Assembly (NCBI RefSeq): GCF_900187505.1
Contig: NZ_FYDL01000002.1
Coordinates: forward strand, 282,637-346,636
DNA: 64,000 nt
Direction: 5' to 3'
DNA from: Pseudomonas sp. Irchel s3h17
GTDB taxonomy: Bacteria > Pseudomonadota > Gammaproteobacteria > Pseudomonadales > Pseudomonadaceae
A program made the position numbers and the translations under genes. Each line of letters begins with the position of its first letter. Within the stretch, counting starts at the first letter, position 1. Positions 41,563 through 50,729 of the stretch are shown piece after piece. The notes below the pieces were generated by a model that saw only the letters and a program-made list of their open reading frames with translations, had not been told where the DNA came from and made no database searches.

Positions 41563-43074
41563 TCAGTGATCGAAGGCAGAGAGAATGGCCGGAGTGCTCG
41601 GTGCCTGGACTTCGCCATCGGCCGGCACATCGTGGCCGGCACCCAGCCCGCCTCCCAGGGCGGTGACCAGTTCGGCGTGGGCACTCAAGCGTGCCGCCTG
41701 GACCTGTTGCTGCACCTGTTGCTGTTTGAACAACAGCGTCTGGGCATTGAGCACGTTGAGGTAATCGGTAAGGCCGCGCTGAAAAGCGACCATGGCGATG
41801 TCGTAGGTTTTCTGCGCAGCCACCACCGACTCGGTTGCGAACTCCTGCTGCTTGTCCATGGACTCACGGCGAATCAATTGGTCGGAGATGCTTTTGAGCG
41901 CATTGACCAGGGTCTGGTTGTAGTGGGCCACGGCCATGTCGTAGCCCGCCGAGGCTTCGCCCAGTTGCGAGCGCAATCGGCCACCATCGAAGATCGGCAA
42001 GGAGATGGCAGGCCCAACGTTGTAGTTGAACTTCTTGCCGGTCAGGAACTCCAGCGCCCCGCCGCCGGTAGCCATGTAGCCAAGGCTGCCGACCAGATCG
42101 ACATTGGGGTAGAAGCCGGCGTGCGCCACATCGATGCCGCGCGCCTGGGCCGCCACCTGCCAGCGGCTGGCAACCACGTCAGGACGCTGGCCAAGCAATT
42201 GCGCCGGCAGGGCCGATGGCAGCTTCAATGCCGTCGCCAGCGAAAGGCTTGGCCGTTGCAGGCGCGCGCCCTCCCCCGGCCCCTTGCCCGCGAGCGCGGC
42301 GAGCTGGTTGCGGGCCAGGGCGATTTCTTCGTCCAGGGCATCCAGTTGCCGATGGGTTTCCGACAGCGGGGTTTGCGCCTGGCTGACTTCGAAATGGGTG
42401 CCGATGCCACCGGCCAGGCGCTTTTGCGCGAGATCGAGAATCTGCTGTTGCTGGGCGAGCGTTGCCGCGACGATGTCACGCTGGGCGTAATGCAGCGATA
42501 ACTGGATGTAGGCGCGTACCACGTTGTTCTGCAGTTCGAGTTGCGCCATGCGCGCCTGCGCGGCAGTCATGTGGGCCATGTCCACGGCACGCTCGCTGGC
42601 ATTGCTTTCCCGCCCCCACAGGTCCAGCGCATAACTGAAACCCAGCGCGGCATTGTTGTCCCAGGTGGTGCTATTGGCCAGCTCACCCGGGCCATAGAAC
42701 TGATCGGTAGGCCAGTTGTGGCGCTTGAGGGTTGCGTCGCCATTGATCTGCAACGACTCGGCGGACTCGACCACCCCGGCCATGGCCCGGGCCTGGCGCA
42801 CACGCGCCACCGCCATGGCGATGCTTGGGCTACCCTGTACGGCAAGCTCGACCCAGGCGTTCAACTGAGGATCGCCATAGGCTTGCCACCACTGTGCGGT
42901 GGGCCAGTGGGCGTCCTTGGCCGCACTCTGAATGGCCTCGTCGGCGGCCAATGTATTGGCATCGAGTGCCTTGCCCTGTGGGGCAATACCTCCGGTTCCG
43001 ATGCAGCCGCTGATTGCTAACGATAAAGCCCAAACACTGAGAGTCTTCAACTCTCTGCTGATGCGACGCGGCAC
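41563..43074 (-). CDS. NodT-family outer-membrane efflux lipoprotein
   Basis: A 503-residue TolC-like outer-membrane channel. The signal sequence ends in a lipobox ISGC (about residues 20-23). Two repeated OEP halves carry long alpha-helical stretches. The start codon is GTG (protein MPRRISRELK) after an AGGA site. It is first in a four-gene operon that forms a complete tripartite pump with the FUSC protein, DUF1656 protein and membrane-fusion protein. Confidence 0.9.
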   Translation of the reverse strand: MPRRISRELKTLSVWALSLAISGCIGTGGIAPQGKALDANTLAADEAIQSAAKDAHWPTAQWWQAYGDPQLNAWVELAVQGSPSIAMAVARVRQARAMAGVVESAESLQINGDATLKRHNWPTDQFYGPGELANSTTWDNNAALGFSYALDLWGRESNASERAVDMAHMTAAQARMAQLELQNNVVRAYIQLSLHYAQRDIVAATLAQQQQILDLAQKRLAGGIGTHFEVSQAQTPLSETHRQLDALDEEIALARNQLAALAGKGPGEGARLQRPSLSLATALKLPSALPAQLLGQRPDVVASRWQVAAQARGIDVAHAGFYPNVDLVGSLGYMATGGGALEFLTGKKFNYNVGPAISLPIFDGGRLRSQLGEASAGYDMAVAHYNQTLVNALKSISDQLIRRESMDKQQEFATESVVAAQKTYDIAMVAFQRGLTDYLNVLNAQTLLFKQQQVQQQVQAARLSAHAELVTALGGGLGAGHDVPADGEVQAPSTPAILSAFDH

Positions 43075-43267
43075 TGCTGCAAATTCCTGAGGAGGGGGGG
43101 ATTTCCAATCGGCGCAATTCTAGGGGGGGCCCTGTGCGGCGATAAGCCGGGAATCCTGTGAATCTTTGTTACCGTTAACGAGATAATCCCTGGGTGGCAT
43201 CCTTAAGTCGCCTGTAAAAAAGCTGCAACTTTGTGTAACAATTTGCCATCGCCCCCGAGAGTTCCCC

Positions 43268-44236
43268 ATGGACACTTTGCAAAACATGCGCGCCTTCAGC
43301 TGCGTCGCCGAAGCCGGCAGCTTTACCGCCGCCGCCGTGCAGCTTGATACCACGACAGCCAACGTCTCGCGCGCGGTCTCCAATCTGGAAGCCCACCTGC
43401 AAACCCGCTTGCTCAATCGCACCACCCGCCGCATTGCCCTGACCGAAGCTGGCAAACGCTACCTGCTGCGCTGCGAGCAGATCCTGGCCTACGTCGAGGA
43501 AGCCGAAGCCGAGGCCAGCGACGCCCATGCCCGCCCGGCCGGGCAACTGAAAGTGCACACCATGACCGGGATCGGTCAGCACTTCGTGATCGATGCGATC
43601 GCCCGCTATCGCAAGACCCATCCCGATGTCACGTTCAACCTGACCTTGGCCAACCGCGTCCCGGACTTGCTGGACGAGGGCTACGACGTCTCCATCGTGC
43701 TGGCCAGTGAACTGCCGGACTCCGGCTTCGTCTCGCAACGCCTGGGGATCACCTACAGCATCGTCTGTGCCTCGCCGGCCTATGTGAAAGCCAACGGCTG
43801 TGCACAGAAGCCCAGCGACCTGCTGAACCATGCCTGCCTGCGCCTGGTCAGTCCGGTGATTCCGCTGGAGAAGTGGTTGTTCGACGGCCCTGAAGGCCAG
43901 GAGATGGTCACCATCAACAGCTCGCCCTTCCTGGTGAACTCGGCCGATGCCATGAAAACCGCAATCATCAGCGGCATGGGCGTCGGCGTCCTGCCGGTCT
44001 ACGCCGCCATCGAAGGCCTGCGCAACGGCAGCCTGGTGCGGGTCATGCCCAATTACCGCTCGCAAGAACTGAACCTCTACGCCATCTACCCTTCACGCCA
44101 GTACCTGGATGCGAAGATCAAGACCTGGGTCGAGTACCTGCGCGGCTCGCTGCCGGAGATCCTGGCGGCCCACCAGTCGGAGCTGGCCGCCTATGAATTG
44201 AGTGGCAGCCTGGGTGGGGTTCGCGTAGCGAACTGA
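43268..44236 (+). CDS. LysR-family transcriptional regulator of the efflux operon
   Basis: A 322-residue regulator, AaeR/CrgA-like, with N-terminal winged helix (MRAFSCVAEAGSFTAAAVQL ... NVSRAVSNLEA) and an effector domain. Divergent from the efflux operon across a 193-base region, which suggests that it activates the pump in response to an aromatic acid. The region contains GTTACCGTTAAC near 43167, a possible half-site, not certain. Confidence 0.88.
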   Translation: MDTLQNMRAFSCVAEAGSFTAAAVQLDTTTANVSRAVSNLEAHLQTRLLNRTTRRIALTEAGKRYLLRCEQILAYVEEAEAEASDAHARPAGQLKVHTMTGIGQHFVIDAIARYRKTHPDVTFNLTLANRVPDLLDEGYDVSIVLASELPDSGFVSQRLGITYSIVCASPAYVKANGCAQKPSDLLNHACLRLVSPVIPLEKWLFDGPEGQEMVTINSSPFLVNSADAMKTAIISGMGVGVLPVYAAIEGLRNGSLVRVMPNYRSQELNLYAIYPSRQYLDAKIKTWVEYLRGSLPEILAAHQSELAAYELSGSLGGVRVAN

Positions 44237-44266
44237 ATGCGATCCAGTGTGGCGAGGGGCATTCGC

Positions 44267-44445
44267 CAATGCCGAACAGTGAAGGAGATGAGGTCGCATT
44301 TGTAGGAGCCGCCGGTCGACGCTCGAGTGCTCACGATGAACTCAAGAGCAACGCGTTCAATCAGAAAACGTGCGTTATCGTTAACGTCCATCGCGAGCGT
44401 GCTCGCTCCTACGCGGGTCGGCGTTCACTTGACTGACTGGCATTA
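44267..44445. mobile_element. MITE-like element, copy at 44.3 kb (decayed)
   Basis: About 179 bp with degenerate inverted ends CAATGCCGAACAGTGAAG / CTTGACTGACTGGCATTA. Inside is a REPIN of the GTAGGAGC type (44301-44412). Flanks GTGTGGCGAGGGG on the left and CCCCCTTGCCACAC on the right pair with each other, so the element seems to sit in the loop of an older hairpin. Possible 11-bp target repeat GGGCATTCGCC / GGGCAAGCCCC, 8 of 11 alike. Confidence 0.6.
44301..44412. repeat. REPIN of the type GTAGGAGC inside the 44.3-kb element
   Basis: TGTAGGAGCCGCCGG at the left and GAGCGTGCTCGCTCCTACG at the right, with GATGAACTCAAGAGC and GTTAACGTCCATCGC inside. This interior matches the REPIN between algF and algA, showing the two are copies of one family. 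The left REP is partly mutated. Confidence 0.8.
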
Positions 44446-44571
44446 GGGCAAGCCCCCTTGCCACACATTCGGTGTTCAGCCGGATGAGCATCAGGTTGAT
44501 GCCCTCGCACTCCCCCCGTGCAAGATGTTAGCTTGCTTGGCATTCTCCTCCGCCTGACGAGCCTTCCTGCG

Positions 44572-45546
44572 ATGAAAAAGACCGTTCTAGCCTTCAGCCG
44601 TATCTCGCCCAATATGGTCGAGTTCCTGCAACACGACTTTAACGTGATCGTGCCCAACCCCAAGCAGGGCGATATCAGCGCACAGTTCAATGAAGCCTTG
44701 CCCCACGCCCACGGCTTGATCGGCGTCGGGCGCAAGCTCGGCCGTGCCCAACTGGAAAACGCCGGCCAACTGGAAGTAGTGTCCAGTGTGTCGGTTGGCT
44801 ACGACAACTATGACCTGGCCTACTTCAACGAACGCGGGATCATGCTCACCAACACCCCGGACGTGCTGACCGAAAGCACCGCCGACCTGGCGTTCGCCCT
44901 GCTGATGAGCAGCGCCCGGCGTGTCGCGGAACTGGATGCCTGGACCAAGGCCGGACAATGGCAAGCCAGCGTCGGTGCCCCGCTATTTGGATGCGACGTG
45001 CACGGCAAGACCCTGGGCATTGTCGGCATGGGCAACATCGGTGCAGCCATTGCCAGGCGCGGTCGCCTGGGCTTCAACATGCCGATCCTGTACAGCGGCA
45101 ACAGCCGTAAAAGCGCGCTTGAACAAGAACTGGGCGCGCAGTTTCGCAGCCTTGACCAACTGCTGGCCGAAGCCGACTTCGTTTGCCTGGTGGTGCCACT
45201 GAGTGAAAAAACCAGGCACCTGATCAGCCACCGTGAACTGGCGCTGATGAAGCCCAGCGCCATTGTGGTGAACATCTCCCGTGGCCCGGTCGTCGATGAA
45301 CCGGCGCTGATCGAGGCCTTGCAAAACAATCGGATCCGCGGCGCGGGCCTGGATGTCTACGAGAAGGAGCCACTGGCCGAGTCGCCGTTGTTCCAGCTCA
45401 AGAATGCCGTGACCTTGCCCCATATCGGCTCGGCCACCCATGAAACCCGCGACGCCATGGCCAATCGCGCCTTGACCAACTTGCGCAGTGCGCTGTTGGG
45501 TGAGCGACCGCAGGACCTGGTCAATCCACAGGTGTGGAAGCGCTGA
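44572..45546 (+). CDS. 2-hydroxyacid dehydrogenase (GhrB/2-ketogluconate reductase type)
   Basis: A 324-residue NAD(P)H-dependent D-2-hydroxyacid dehydrogenase acting on glyoxylate, hydroxypyruvate or 2-ketogluconate. Cofactor motif GIVGMGNIG; catalytic Arg in NISRGPVVDE, Glu in GLDVYEKEP and His in LPHIGSATHETR. An upstream open frame exists but the ATG at 44572 (MKKTVLAF) fits the family. The choice between ghrB and tkrA cannot be made from sequence alone. Confidence 0.9.
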   Translation: MKKTVLAFSRISPNMVEFLQHDFNVIVPNPKQGDISAQFNEALPHAHGLIGVGRKLGRAQLENAGQLEVVSSVSVGYDNYDLAYFNERGIMLTNTPDVLTESTADLAFALLMSSARRVAELDAWTKAGQWQASVGAPLFGCDVHGKTLGIVGMGNIGAAIARRGRLGFNMPILYSGNSRKSALEQELGAQFRSLDQLLAEADFVCLVVPLSEKTRHLISHRELALMKPSAIVVNISRGPVVDEPALIEALQNNRIRGAGLDVYEKEPLAESPLFQLKNAVTLPHIGSATHETRDAMANRALTNLRSALLGERPQDLVNPQVWKR

Positions 45547-45760
45547 AACCTGGCGATACGCTCCACTGTCAAGAAGTCAGGATGGGTGACTTGCAACAAC
45601 CTGCCGTTCGCCCACCGCTTTCCTGCGGTTCACTGCTTGTCGAACCGCAACAGGGGACATAACTTGCAAATGAGTTAGCAACAAACTTACGCATACGCGC
45701 TATAGACTCCGGAAACTTATACAACCGCACAAGTCACTACTTGAATTCGGAGTCACGCGC

Positions 45761-46270
45761 ATGAGTAACATCACCACCGCCTGCACGATCAGGCGGAGCA
45801 AAATACTGATTGTCTTAATGGTCGGAACATTCGGCCTGACGACGCTGGTTAACAACTTCACCGACTACACGGCCTATTACGAGTACATCGGGCAGATCCT
45901 GAGCATGAGCACGACCGAAGGAAACGAGTCCCGACGCTACCGGGCCGTCACTTCAGGCCTGTTCCACCATCGTTTCTACTGGATGATCATCACCCTGGAA
46001 ACCATCTACACTGCTTTTTGCCTGCTCGGGGTTTATAAGCTCTGTCGAAAAATGAATGCCTCTCGAAAAGAGTTCAAAGGGGCGAAGAAGTTTGCCGTTT
46101 TTGGTCTGGTCACCGCCATCTTTGTTTACTACTTTATATACGTCATTATTCTAAACGAGTGGTTTGATCTTGAATATTCCGCCCAGTCAGAGGCCTTCGA
46201 CTGGGCACGCAGTAATATTGAATACATGTTTCCCGCACTGATATACCTGACCTTGGACAACGATAACTGA
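45761..46270 (+). CDS. DUF2165-family small integral membrane protein
   Basis: A 169-residue protein with four predicted membrane helices (about residues 14-33, 73-93, 108-131, 147-163). Conserved-looking segments NNFTDY and FHHRFYW fit DUF2165. GGAG lies eight bases before the ATG. Function unknown. It is a single gene with its own promoter in the 214-base gap upstream. Confidence 0.8.
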   Translation: MSNITTACTIRRSKILIVLMVGTFGLTTLVNNFTDYTAYYEYIGQILSMSTTEGNESRRYRAVTSGLFHHRFYWMIITLETIYTAFCLLGVYKLCRKMNASRKEFKGAKKFAVFGLVTAIFVYYFIYVIILNEWFDLEYSAQSEAFDWARSNIEYMFPALIYLTLDNDN

Positions 46271-46282
46271 CTCCCTCCAGCC

Positions 46283-47185
46283 TCATGCCAATCGGGTAGT
46301 CACTGGCTTGACCTTTGTCCCGGGTCTACGGAACACCAGCACGTTCCCCAGCATCACCAGTACCAGCCCTGCCAATGCAGGGAGCGTCCACTGATAGCCC
46401 TCGACGACGGCCGACACATTCAGCGCCACCACGGGAAACAGCACCGTGCAATACGCCGCACGTTCCGGCCCCATGCGCCCGACCAGGGTCAGGTACGCCG
46501 TGAAGCCGATGACCGACCCTGGAATGACCAGGTACAACAACGAGCCGATGTAACGGGCATTCCATTCCATATCGAAAGGGATGCCTTTGACCAGGCAATA
46601 CATCGACAGCATCGCCGCGCCGTAGGCCATCCCCCAGGCGTTGGTCGTCAGGGGCCTGAGACCGGCTTTCTGTTGCAGGCTCGACAACAGGTTGCCGGCC
46701 GAAAAACACAGGGTACCCAGCAATGCCAGGCCAAGCCCCAGCAGGGTTTGCGGGCTGGCCGTGTGACCGACCACTTCGGGCCAGAACAGCAAGCCCAGCC
46801 CGCACAGGCCCAACGCTCCGCCCATCAACACATTGCGGGCAATTTTCTGGCCGAAGAACAGCCGTGAATTCAATGCATTCCACAGCGTTGCCGTGGAAAA
46901 CACAACGGCGACCAGACCACTGGGAATCCACTGGCTGGCGCTGAGGAAACACATGAAGTTAATGCAGAACAGGCACAAACCCTGCGCCACGCAGATCAGG
47001 TGCCCACGCCGATTCATCACCTGCAGCTTGCGGCTCAGCAAGAGCATCACGAACAACACCAGAGCCGCCAGGCCGAAGCGGTAGACAATGGACACGGCAA
47101 TGGCCACCTCTCCCAATTGCAGTTTCAAGGCAATCCAGGTGGTACCCCAGATCAGCACGGTCAGCAGGTATAACGAAAGGTTCAT
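46283..47185 (-). CDS. DMT-superfamily (EamA) exporter
   Basis: A 300-residue inner-membrane transporter with ten hydrophobic helices in two EamA repeats. The first begins LYLLTVLIWGTTWIALKLQLG, typical of the family. The ATG at 47185 follows AGGAG at nine bases; a GTG three codons earlier is too close to that site. Divergent from an AraC-type regulator. Substrate unknown; amino acids or drugs are common for this family. Confidence 0.88.
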   Translation of the reverse strand: MNLSLYLLTVLIWGTTWIALKLQLGEVAIAVSIVYRFGLAALVLFVMLLLSRKLQVMNRRGHLICVAQGLCLFCINFMCFLSASQWIPSGLVAVVFSTATLWNALNSRLFFGQKIARNVLMGGALGLCGLGLLFWPEVVGHTASPQTLLGLGLALLGTLCFSAGNLLSSLQQKAGLRPLTTNAWGMAYGAAMLSMYCLVKGIPFDMEWNARYIGSLLYLVIPGSVIGFTAYLTLVGRMGPERAAYCTVLFPVVALNVSAVVEGYQWTLPALAGLVLVMLGNVLVFRRPGTKVKPVTTRLA

Positions 47186-47321
47186 GACGGTCACTCCTGA
47201 AGATGGCCTTCAGTCTGTCGCCCGAACCCCCAGCGCGCTTGCATAAACTTGCGCTTTTGTCGGCGGACGGGCTGGCACGGCAAGGCCTTCGGAGTAGGAT
47301 GCAGGCGTTGGAGAACCGATC

Positions 47322-48197
47322 ATGCCCGCACTGGAAACCCTGCAAGTCTTTCAAGCCCTCAACCGCTCGCCCAATGCTCGTCTGGAGCACAGCGCCGAGC
47401 TCGGTGACGGCATGGCTGCAGCCCTGTGGAGCAATCATCATGACGCCCAGGACTATGAAGCGCCGGGGCATCACACCCTCTCCTGCTACATTGCCGGCGG
47501 TACCGGAACCTTTCGCCGTGAACAGCCCGGTACCAAGGGCGGCCCGGGCAAACTCTGCGTATTGCCCGCCGAGCATCAATCGGCCTGGGTGATCAATGGT
47601 GAAATCCGCCTGGCACACCTGTACTTCAGTCCTGAACAATTCGCCCTCGGCTGCATCACCTTGCTCGACCGCGAACCTCGCGCGCTGCAACTGCAGGAAA
47701 GCACTTTCCTGGACGATGCACAGCAGGCCGGGCGCTTTCGCCAGTTGATTGCGTTGAACTGGAATGAGCCTGGCGAACGCCTGCTGACCAGCAGCCTCGC
47801 ACACGAACTGCTCAGCCATACCCTGCTCAATCAGGTTGGCCTGCGCCAGGGTGTGCGCCTCAAGGGGGGATTGGCCGCGCACCAACGCCGGCAACTGGTC
47901 GAGTACATCGACAGCCAACTGGCCGAGCCCATCAGCCTGGGTCAGTTAGCGGGGATGTGCGCACTGTCGGAATACCACTTCGCGCGAATGTTCCGCGAGA
48001 GCTTCGGCCTGCCGCCTCATCAATACCTGTTGGCCCGCCGCCTGGCCCATGCCCGGCAGCTGCTGCGCAGTACCCGGCAGCCGCTGGGCGAGATTGCACT
48101 GGCCTGTGGATTTGCCAGCGCCAGCCATTTCACCCACCGCTTTCGCCAGGCCATGCATGGAACACCTGGCGAGTACCGCCAGGCGTTCTTGCGCTGA
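47322..48197 (+). CDS. AraC-family transcriptional regulator
   Basis: A 291-residue regulator. The N-terminal cupin-like part is followed by a C-terminal double helix-turn-helix (about residues 190-290) with LGQLAGMCALSEYHFARMF and GEIALACGFASASHFTHRF, the AraC signature. Divergent from the EamA exporter gene across 136 bases, which makes that gene its likely target. A GGAG site lies seven bases before the ATG. Confidence 0.9.
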   Translation: MPALETLQVFQALNRSPNARLEHSAELGDGMAAALWSNHHDAQDYEAPGHHTLSCYIAGGTGTFRREQPGTKGGPGKLCVLPAEHQSAWVINGEIRLAHLYFSPEQFALGCITLLDREPRALQLQESTFLDDAQQAGRFRQLIALNWNEPGERLLTSSLAHELLSHTLLNQVGLRQGVRLKGGLAAHQRRQLVEYIDSQLAEPISLGQLAGMCALSEYHFARMFRESFGLPPHQYLLARRLAHARQLLRSTRQPLGEIALACGFASASHFTHRFRQAMHGTPGEYRQAFLR

Positions 48198-48274
48198 TCC
48201 GCTCCCGGAGCTCGGTAGCCTCGTCTCCCGCCCTGCGATTCAGAGGGTGCGGTGATCATCAAGGGCAGGTTCAA

Positions 48275-48601
48275 CTAAAACCGGGCGAACACGGCAACCG
48301 GGCTGGCCAGCAACCCCAGTCCCGCCATGAGCATGACCAGGCGCGGGCGATAGGGCAGCAGCAACACCAGCCATAACCCGCTGAGCATCAGGACCGCGCA
48401 CCACTCCACCAATCCCAGGCTCCAGCCAGCGGCGGTCACCGCCGCCCACAATGACAATGCCAGCAACGACCATCCCGCCAGTTGCAACAGCTGACGTAAA
48501 CGAGGCGACGGTGGACGTCCGAGCAGGTCTCGGTGATGGCGATCCATCGACAGGCACAACGCGGTGAACCCGCCGTAGCACAAGAGCAAGGGCAGCAGCA
48601 T
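48275..48601 (-). CDS. DUF3325 membrane protein
   Basis: A 108-residue inner-membrane protein with three or four helices, beginning MLLPLLLCYGGFTALCLSMDRHHRD, typical of DUF3325. It directly follows the PepSY-domain gene (zero gap). In Pseudomonas this trio accompanies ferric-siderophore uptake, where it is thought to aid iron reduction; that role is inferred from context. Confidence 0.8.
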   Translation of the reverse strand: MLLPLLLCYGGFTALCLSMDRHHRDLLGRPPSPRLRQLLQLAGWSLLALSLWAAVTAAGWSLGLVEWCAVLMLSGLWLVLLLPYRPRLVMLMAGLGLLASPVAVFARF

Positions 48602-50188
48602 TCAGTTCATCTCCTGTTCAAGCGTGGTCCGACGTGCGCGCGCGGTGTGGGTCGGGACAACGCCATTGGCCTGACCTGAGCGCCACATCCTCCAGGCGGC
48701 CCAGCTCAGAAACAATCCGCTGCCCAGGCAGGTCAGGTCGAAGCCGGCCATTGCCCAGTCACCCTGGGCAATGGACACGCCCAGGTGCCGGGTAGTGGTC
48801 AGTGCGTTGAGCAACGGCAGGCCGGCGAACAGTAACGCCGCCAACGCCAATTGCTCGATCCAGGCCGCACGGCCCTGGCGCAACGCTGCATGCAACACGC
48901 TTAATCCCCAGGCGATGAAGAAGCTGTTCACTTCCCAGGTCGAACGCTCGGCAAAGCTCACCGGCAATAGACGGTTAGCCCAGAAGAACGCTGCCACGCC
49001 GATCAGCAGGCCAGCCATGCTGGCAATGTTCAGCACTTGCACCAGGCGCAGCTCAAACGGCATCACACCACTCTTGGCGTGTTTCAACTGACGCTTGCCC
49101 AGCCAGATCACCAGCCCGGTGCCAATCATCGCGGTACCGGCCAAGCCGCAAATGAAGTACAGCCAGCGCAAGACCGGCCCGGCGAAGCGCCCCAGGTGCA
49201 GGCCATAGAAACTGCCCACGAACGCCATCGGCATCGCCGGCTGCGCCTGCACCGTGAGCAACTGGCCGTTGACGCCATCGAACGACAGGCTGCTGCCAAA
49301 GTCATACACCACCCGGTCGTCACTGCTGCGCATGACACTCACCGAGGCCTTGAGGTCGCCGGGGTTGCTCACCGTCACTGCCGCGGCCTGCCCACCGGAC
49401 CAGTACTTGCCGGCGCGCTCCACGAACAATGCCAAGGGCTGCAATTGACCGGGCTTGCCAACTGCCGACGGAGTGTCGGACTCCGGGAACAGTTCATTGA
49501 AGTACGCGCCGCTATCGCCGTTGTAGGCAACCAGGATGCTTGCCGGCATCACCATCGACATGAAGATCACCAGGCTGCTGTACGTGATCATCAAGTGAAA
49601 CGGCAACACCAGCACCCCCACCGCGTTGTGCCCATCGAGCCAGGAGCGCTGGCCCTTGCGCGGGCGGAAGGTGAAGAAGTCCTTGAAGATCTTCTTGTGA
49701 GTGATGATCCCGGTGATCAGCGCCACCAGCATCAGCATGGCCGCCGTCGTCGACAACCAACGGCCCCACGGGTGCGGCATCTGCAGTTGAAAGTGGAAGC
49801 GGTAGAAGAAGTCCCCGCCGCGGGTGTCCCTGGCCTGGATCAGTTCACCGGTCAGCGGATCGAGTTGGCGTTGCTCGCGATTGCCGCGTCGGCCTTCGTT
49901 GCCCGGCGCCTGCCAGAACACTGAAAGGCCAGGGTCGCGGGCACTGGGCAGGCTGATCACCCAGCGTCCGGCACCCGCCGCGTGTTGTTGCAGGTAATCC
50001 TGCGCCAACGTCAGGCTGGCCTCGGTGCTGACCGAGCGCAACGGAACTTCCGGCTGCATCCAGTGACTGATCTCGTCCTTGAAGTACGACAAGGTACCCG
50101 TCAGAAAAATCGCAAACAGCAGCCAGCCAAAGACCAACCCGGTCCAGGTGTGCAACCAGGCCATGGCCTGACGAAAGCCCTCCTTCAT
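48602..50188 (-). CDS. PepSY-associated transmembrane protein (putative iron-siderophore reductase)
   Basis: A 528-residue inner-membrane protein with an N-terminal helix (TGLVFGWLLFAIFLTGTL), a periplasmic PepSY part and further helices. Conserved histidines on helices (LHTWTG, HNAVG, LHLGRF) could bind haem, as proposed for FpvG-like reductases that free iron from siderophores. I placed the start at 50188, overlapping DUF3649 by four bases. The promoter has a probable Fur box. Confidence 0.85.
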   Translation of the reverse strand: MKEGFRQAMAWLHTWTGLVFGWLLFAIFLTGTLSYFKDEISHWMQPEVPLRSVSTEASLTLAQDYLQQHAAGAGRWVISLPSARDPGLSVFWQAPGNEGRRGNREQRQLDPLTGELIQARDTRGGDFFYRFHFQLQMPHPWGRWLSTTAAMLMLVALITGIITHKKIFKDFFTFRPRKGQRSWLDGHNAVGVLVLPFHLMITYSSLVIFMSMVMPASILVAYNGDSGAYFNELFPESDTPSAVGKPGQLQPLALFVERAGKYWSGGQAAAVTVSNPGDLKASVSVMRSSDDRVVYDFGSSLSFDGVNGQLLTVQAQPAMPMAFVGSFYGLHLGRFAGPVLRWLYFICGLAGTAMIGTGLVIWLGKRQLKHAKSGVMPFELRLVQVLNIASMAGLLIGVAAFFWANRLLPVSFAERSTWEVNSFFIAWGLSVLHAALRQGRAAWIEQLALAALLFAGLPLLNALTTTRHLGVSIAQGDWAMAGFDLTCLGSGLFLSWAAWRMWRSGQANGVVPTHTARARRTTLEQEMN

Positions 50189-50478
50189 GACTGGCCCAGC
50201 CAGTAACCCAGGCCAATCAGGGCCGCCAACACCAGGCTGGGCACCATCACACCGGACCATGCCTGCCAGGCGCTACGGCAGGCAAAGCACCAAAGCACCG
50301 CCACCAGGTAGACCAGGAACGAGGTCATCATGCCACTGAGGACGGCTTCAGCGCGGGGCATCGGGAGCCAGAGACCCATGCAGATACTGGCCAACGCTGC
50401 CAGGATGTATCCACCCAGCAGTGCGGCCAGCACCCGGGAAGTGACGGCCATACGATAGGAAATGGGGAGGCTTTTCAT
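50185..50478 (-). CDS. DUF3649 membrane protein
   Basis: A 97-residue inner-membrane protein with three helices, starting MKSLPISYRMAVTSRVLAAL. DUF3649 proteins precede PepSY and DUF3325 genes in iron-regulated operons. The start ATG at 50478 is closer to family length than the open frame upstream. First gene of the operon; its stop overlaps the PepSY gene start (ATGA). Confidence 0.82.
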   Translation of the reverse strand: MKSLPISYRMAVTSRVLAALLGGYILAALASICMGLWLPMPRAEAVLSGMMTSFLVYLVAVLWCFACRSAWQAWSGVMVPSLVLAALIGLGYWLGQS

Positions 50479-50548
50479 GTTTCGTCCTTGAAGCCTTGGG
50501 GAAACCTGCGCGCGGTCCATGCCTGCACAGGGTCAACGAGGATCAATA

Positions 50549-50567
50549 GTAATGATAAATATTCTCA
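50549..50567. promoter_or_regulatory. Probable Fur box upstream of the DUF3649-PepSY-DUF3325 operon
   Basis: AGTAATGATAAATATTCTC matches the 19-bp Fur consensus GATAATGATAATCATTATC at 14 of 19 positions, about 71 bases before the DUF3649 start. Its presence fits the iron-uptake role proposed for the operon. Confidence 0.7.
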
Positions 50568-50664
50568 TATGCAAAAACAGACTGATCAAGGAACAGTGCC
50601 AAGGCACGTCGGGCGGGGGTTACGCCGTGGGTTCATGGAACACCAGCACGGTATCAACAGACCC

Positions 50665-50702
50665 CAAAAACAAAACGGGCCTGCAATTGCAGGCCCGTTT
50701 AC
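50665..50702 (-). terminator. Terminator of the HPF-like gene
   Basis: A perfect 26-bp palindrome AACGGGCCTGCAA/TTGCAGGCCCGTT (50674-50699), followed on the minus strand by TTTGTTTTTGGGG. It lies about 30 bases past the stop codon of the ribosome-associated protein. Confidence 0.88.
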
Positions 50703-50729
50703 ATTGGGGTGGTAGACGTGTTTCAGGCA

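Noticed and set aside
28564..44412. Possible CRISPR array from repeated palindromes
   Set aside because: The palindromes are dispersed REP/REPIN units in intergenic gaps, not evenly spaced identical repeats with unique spacers; no cas genes.
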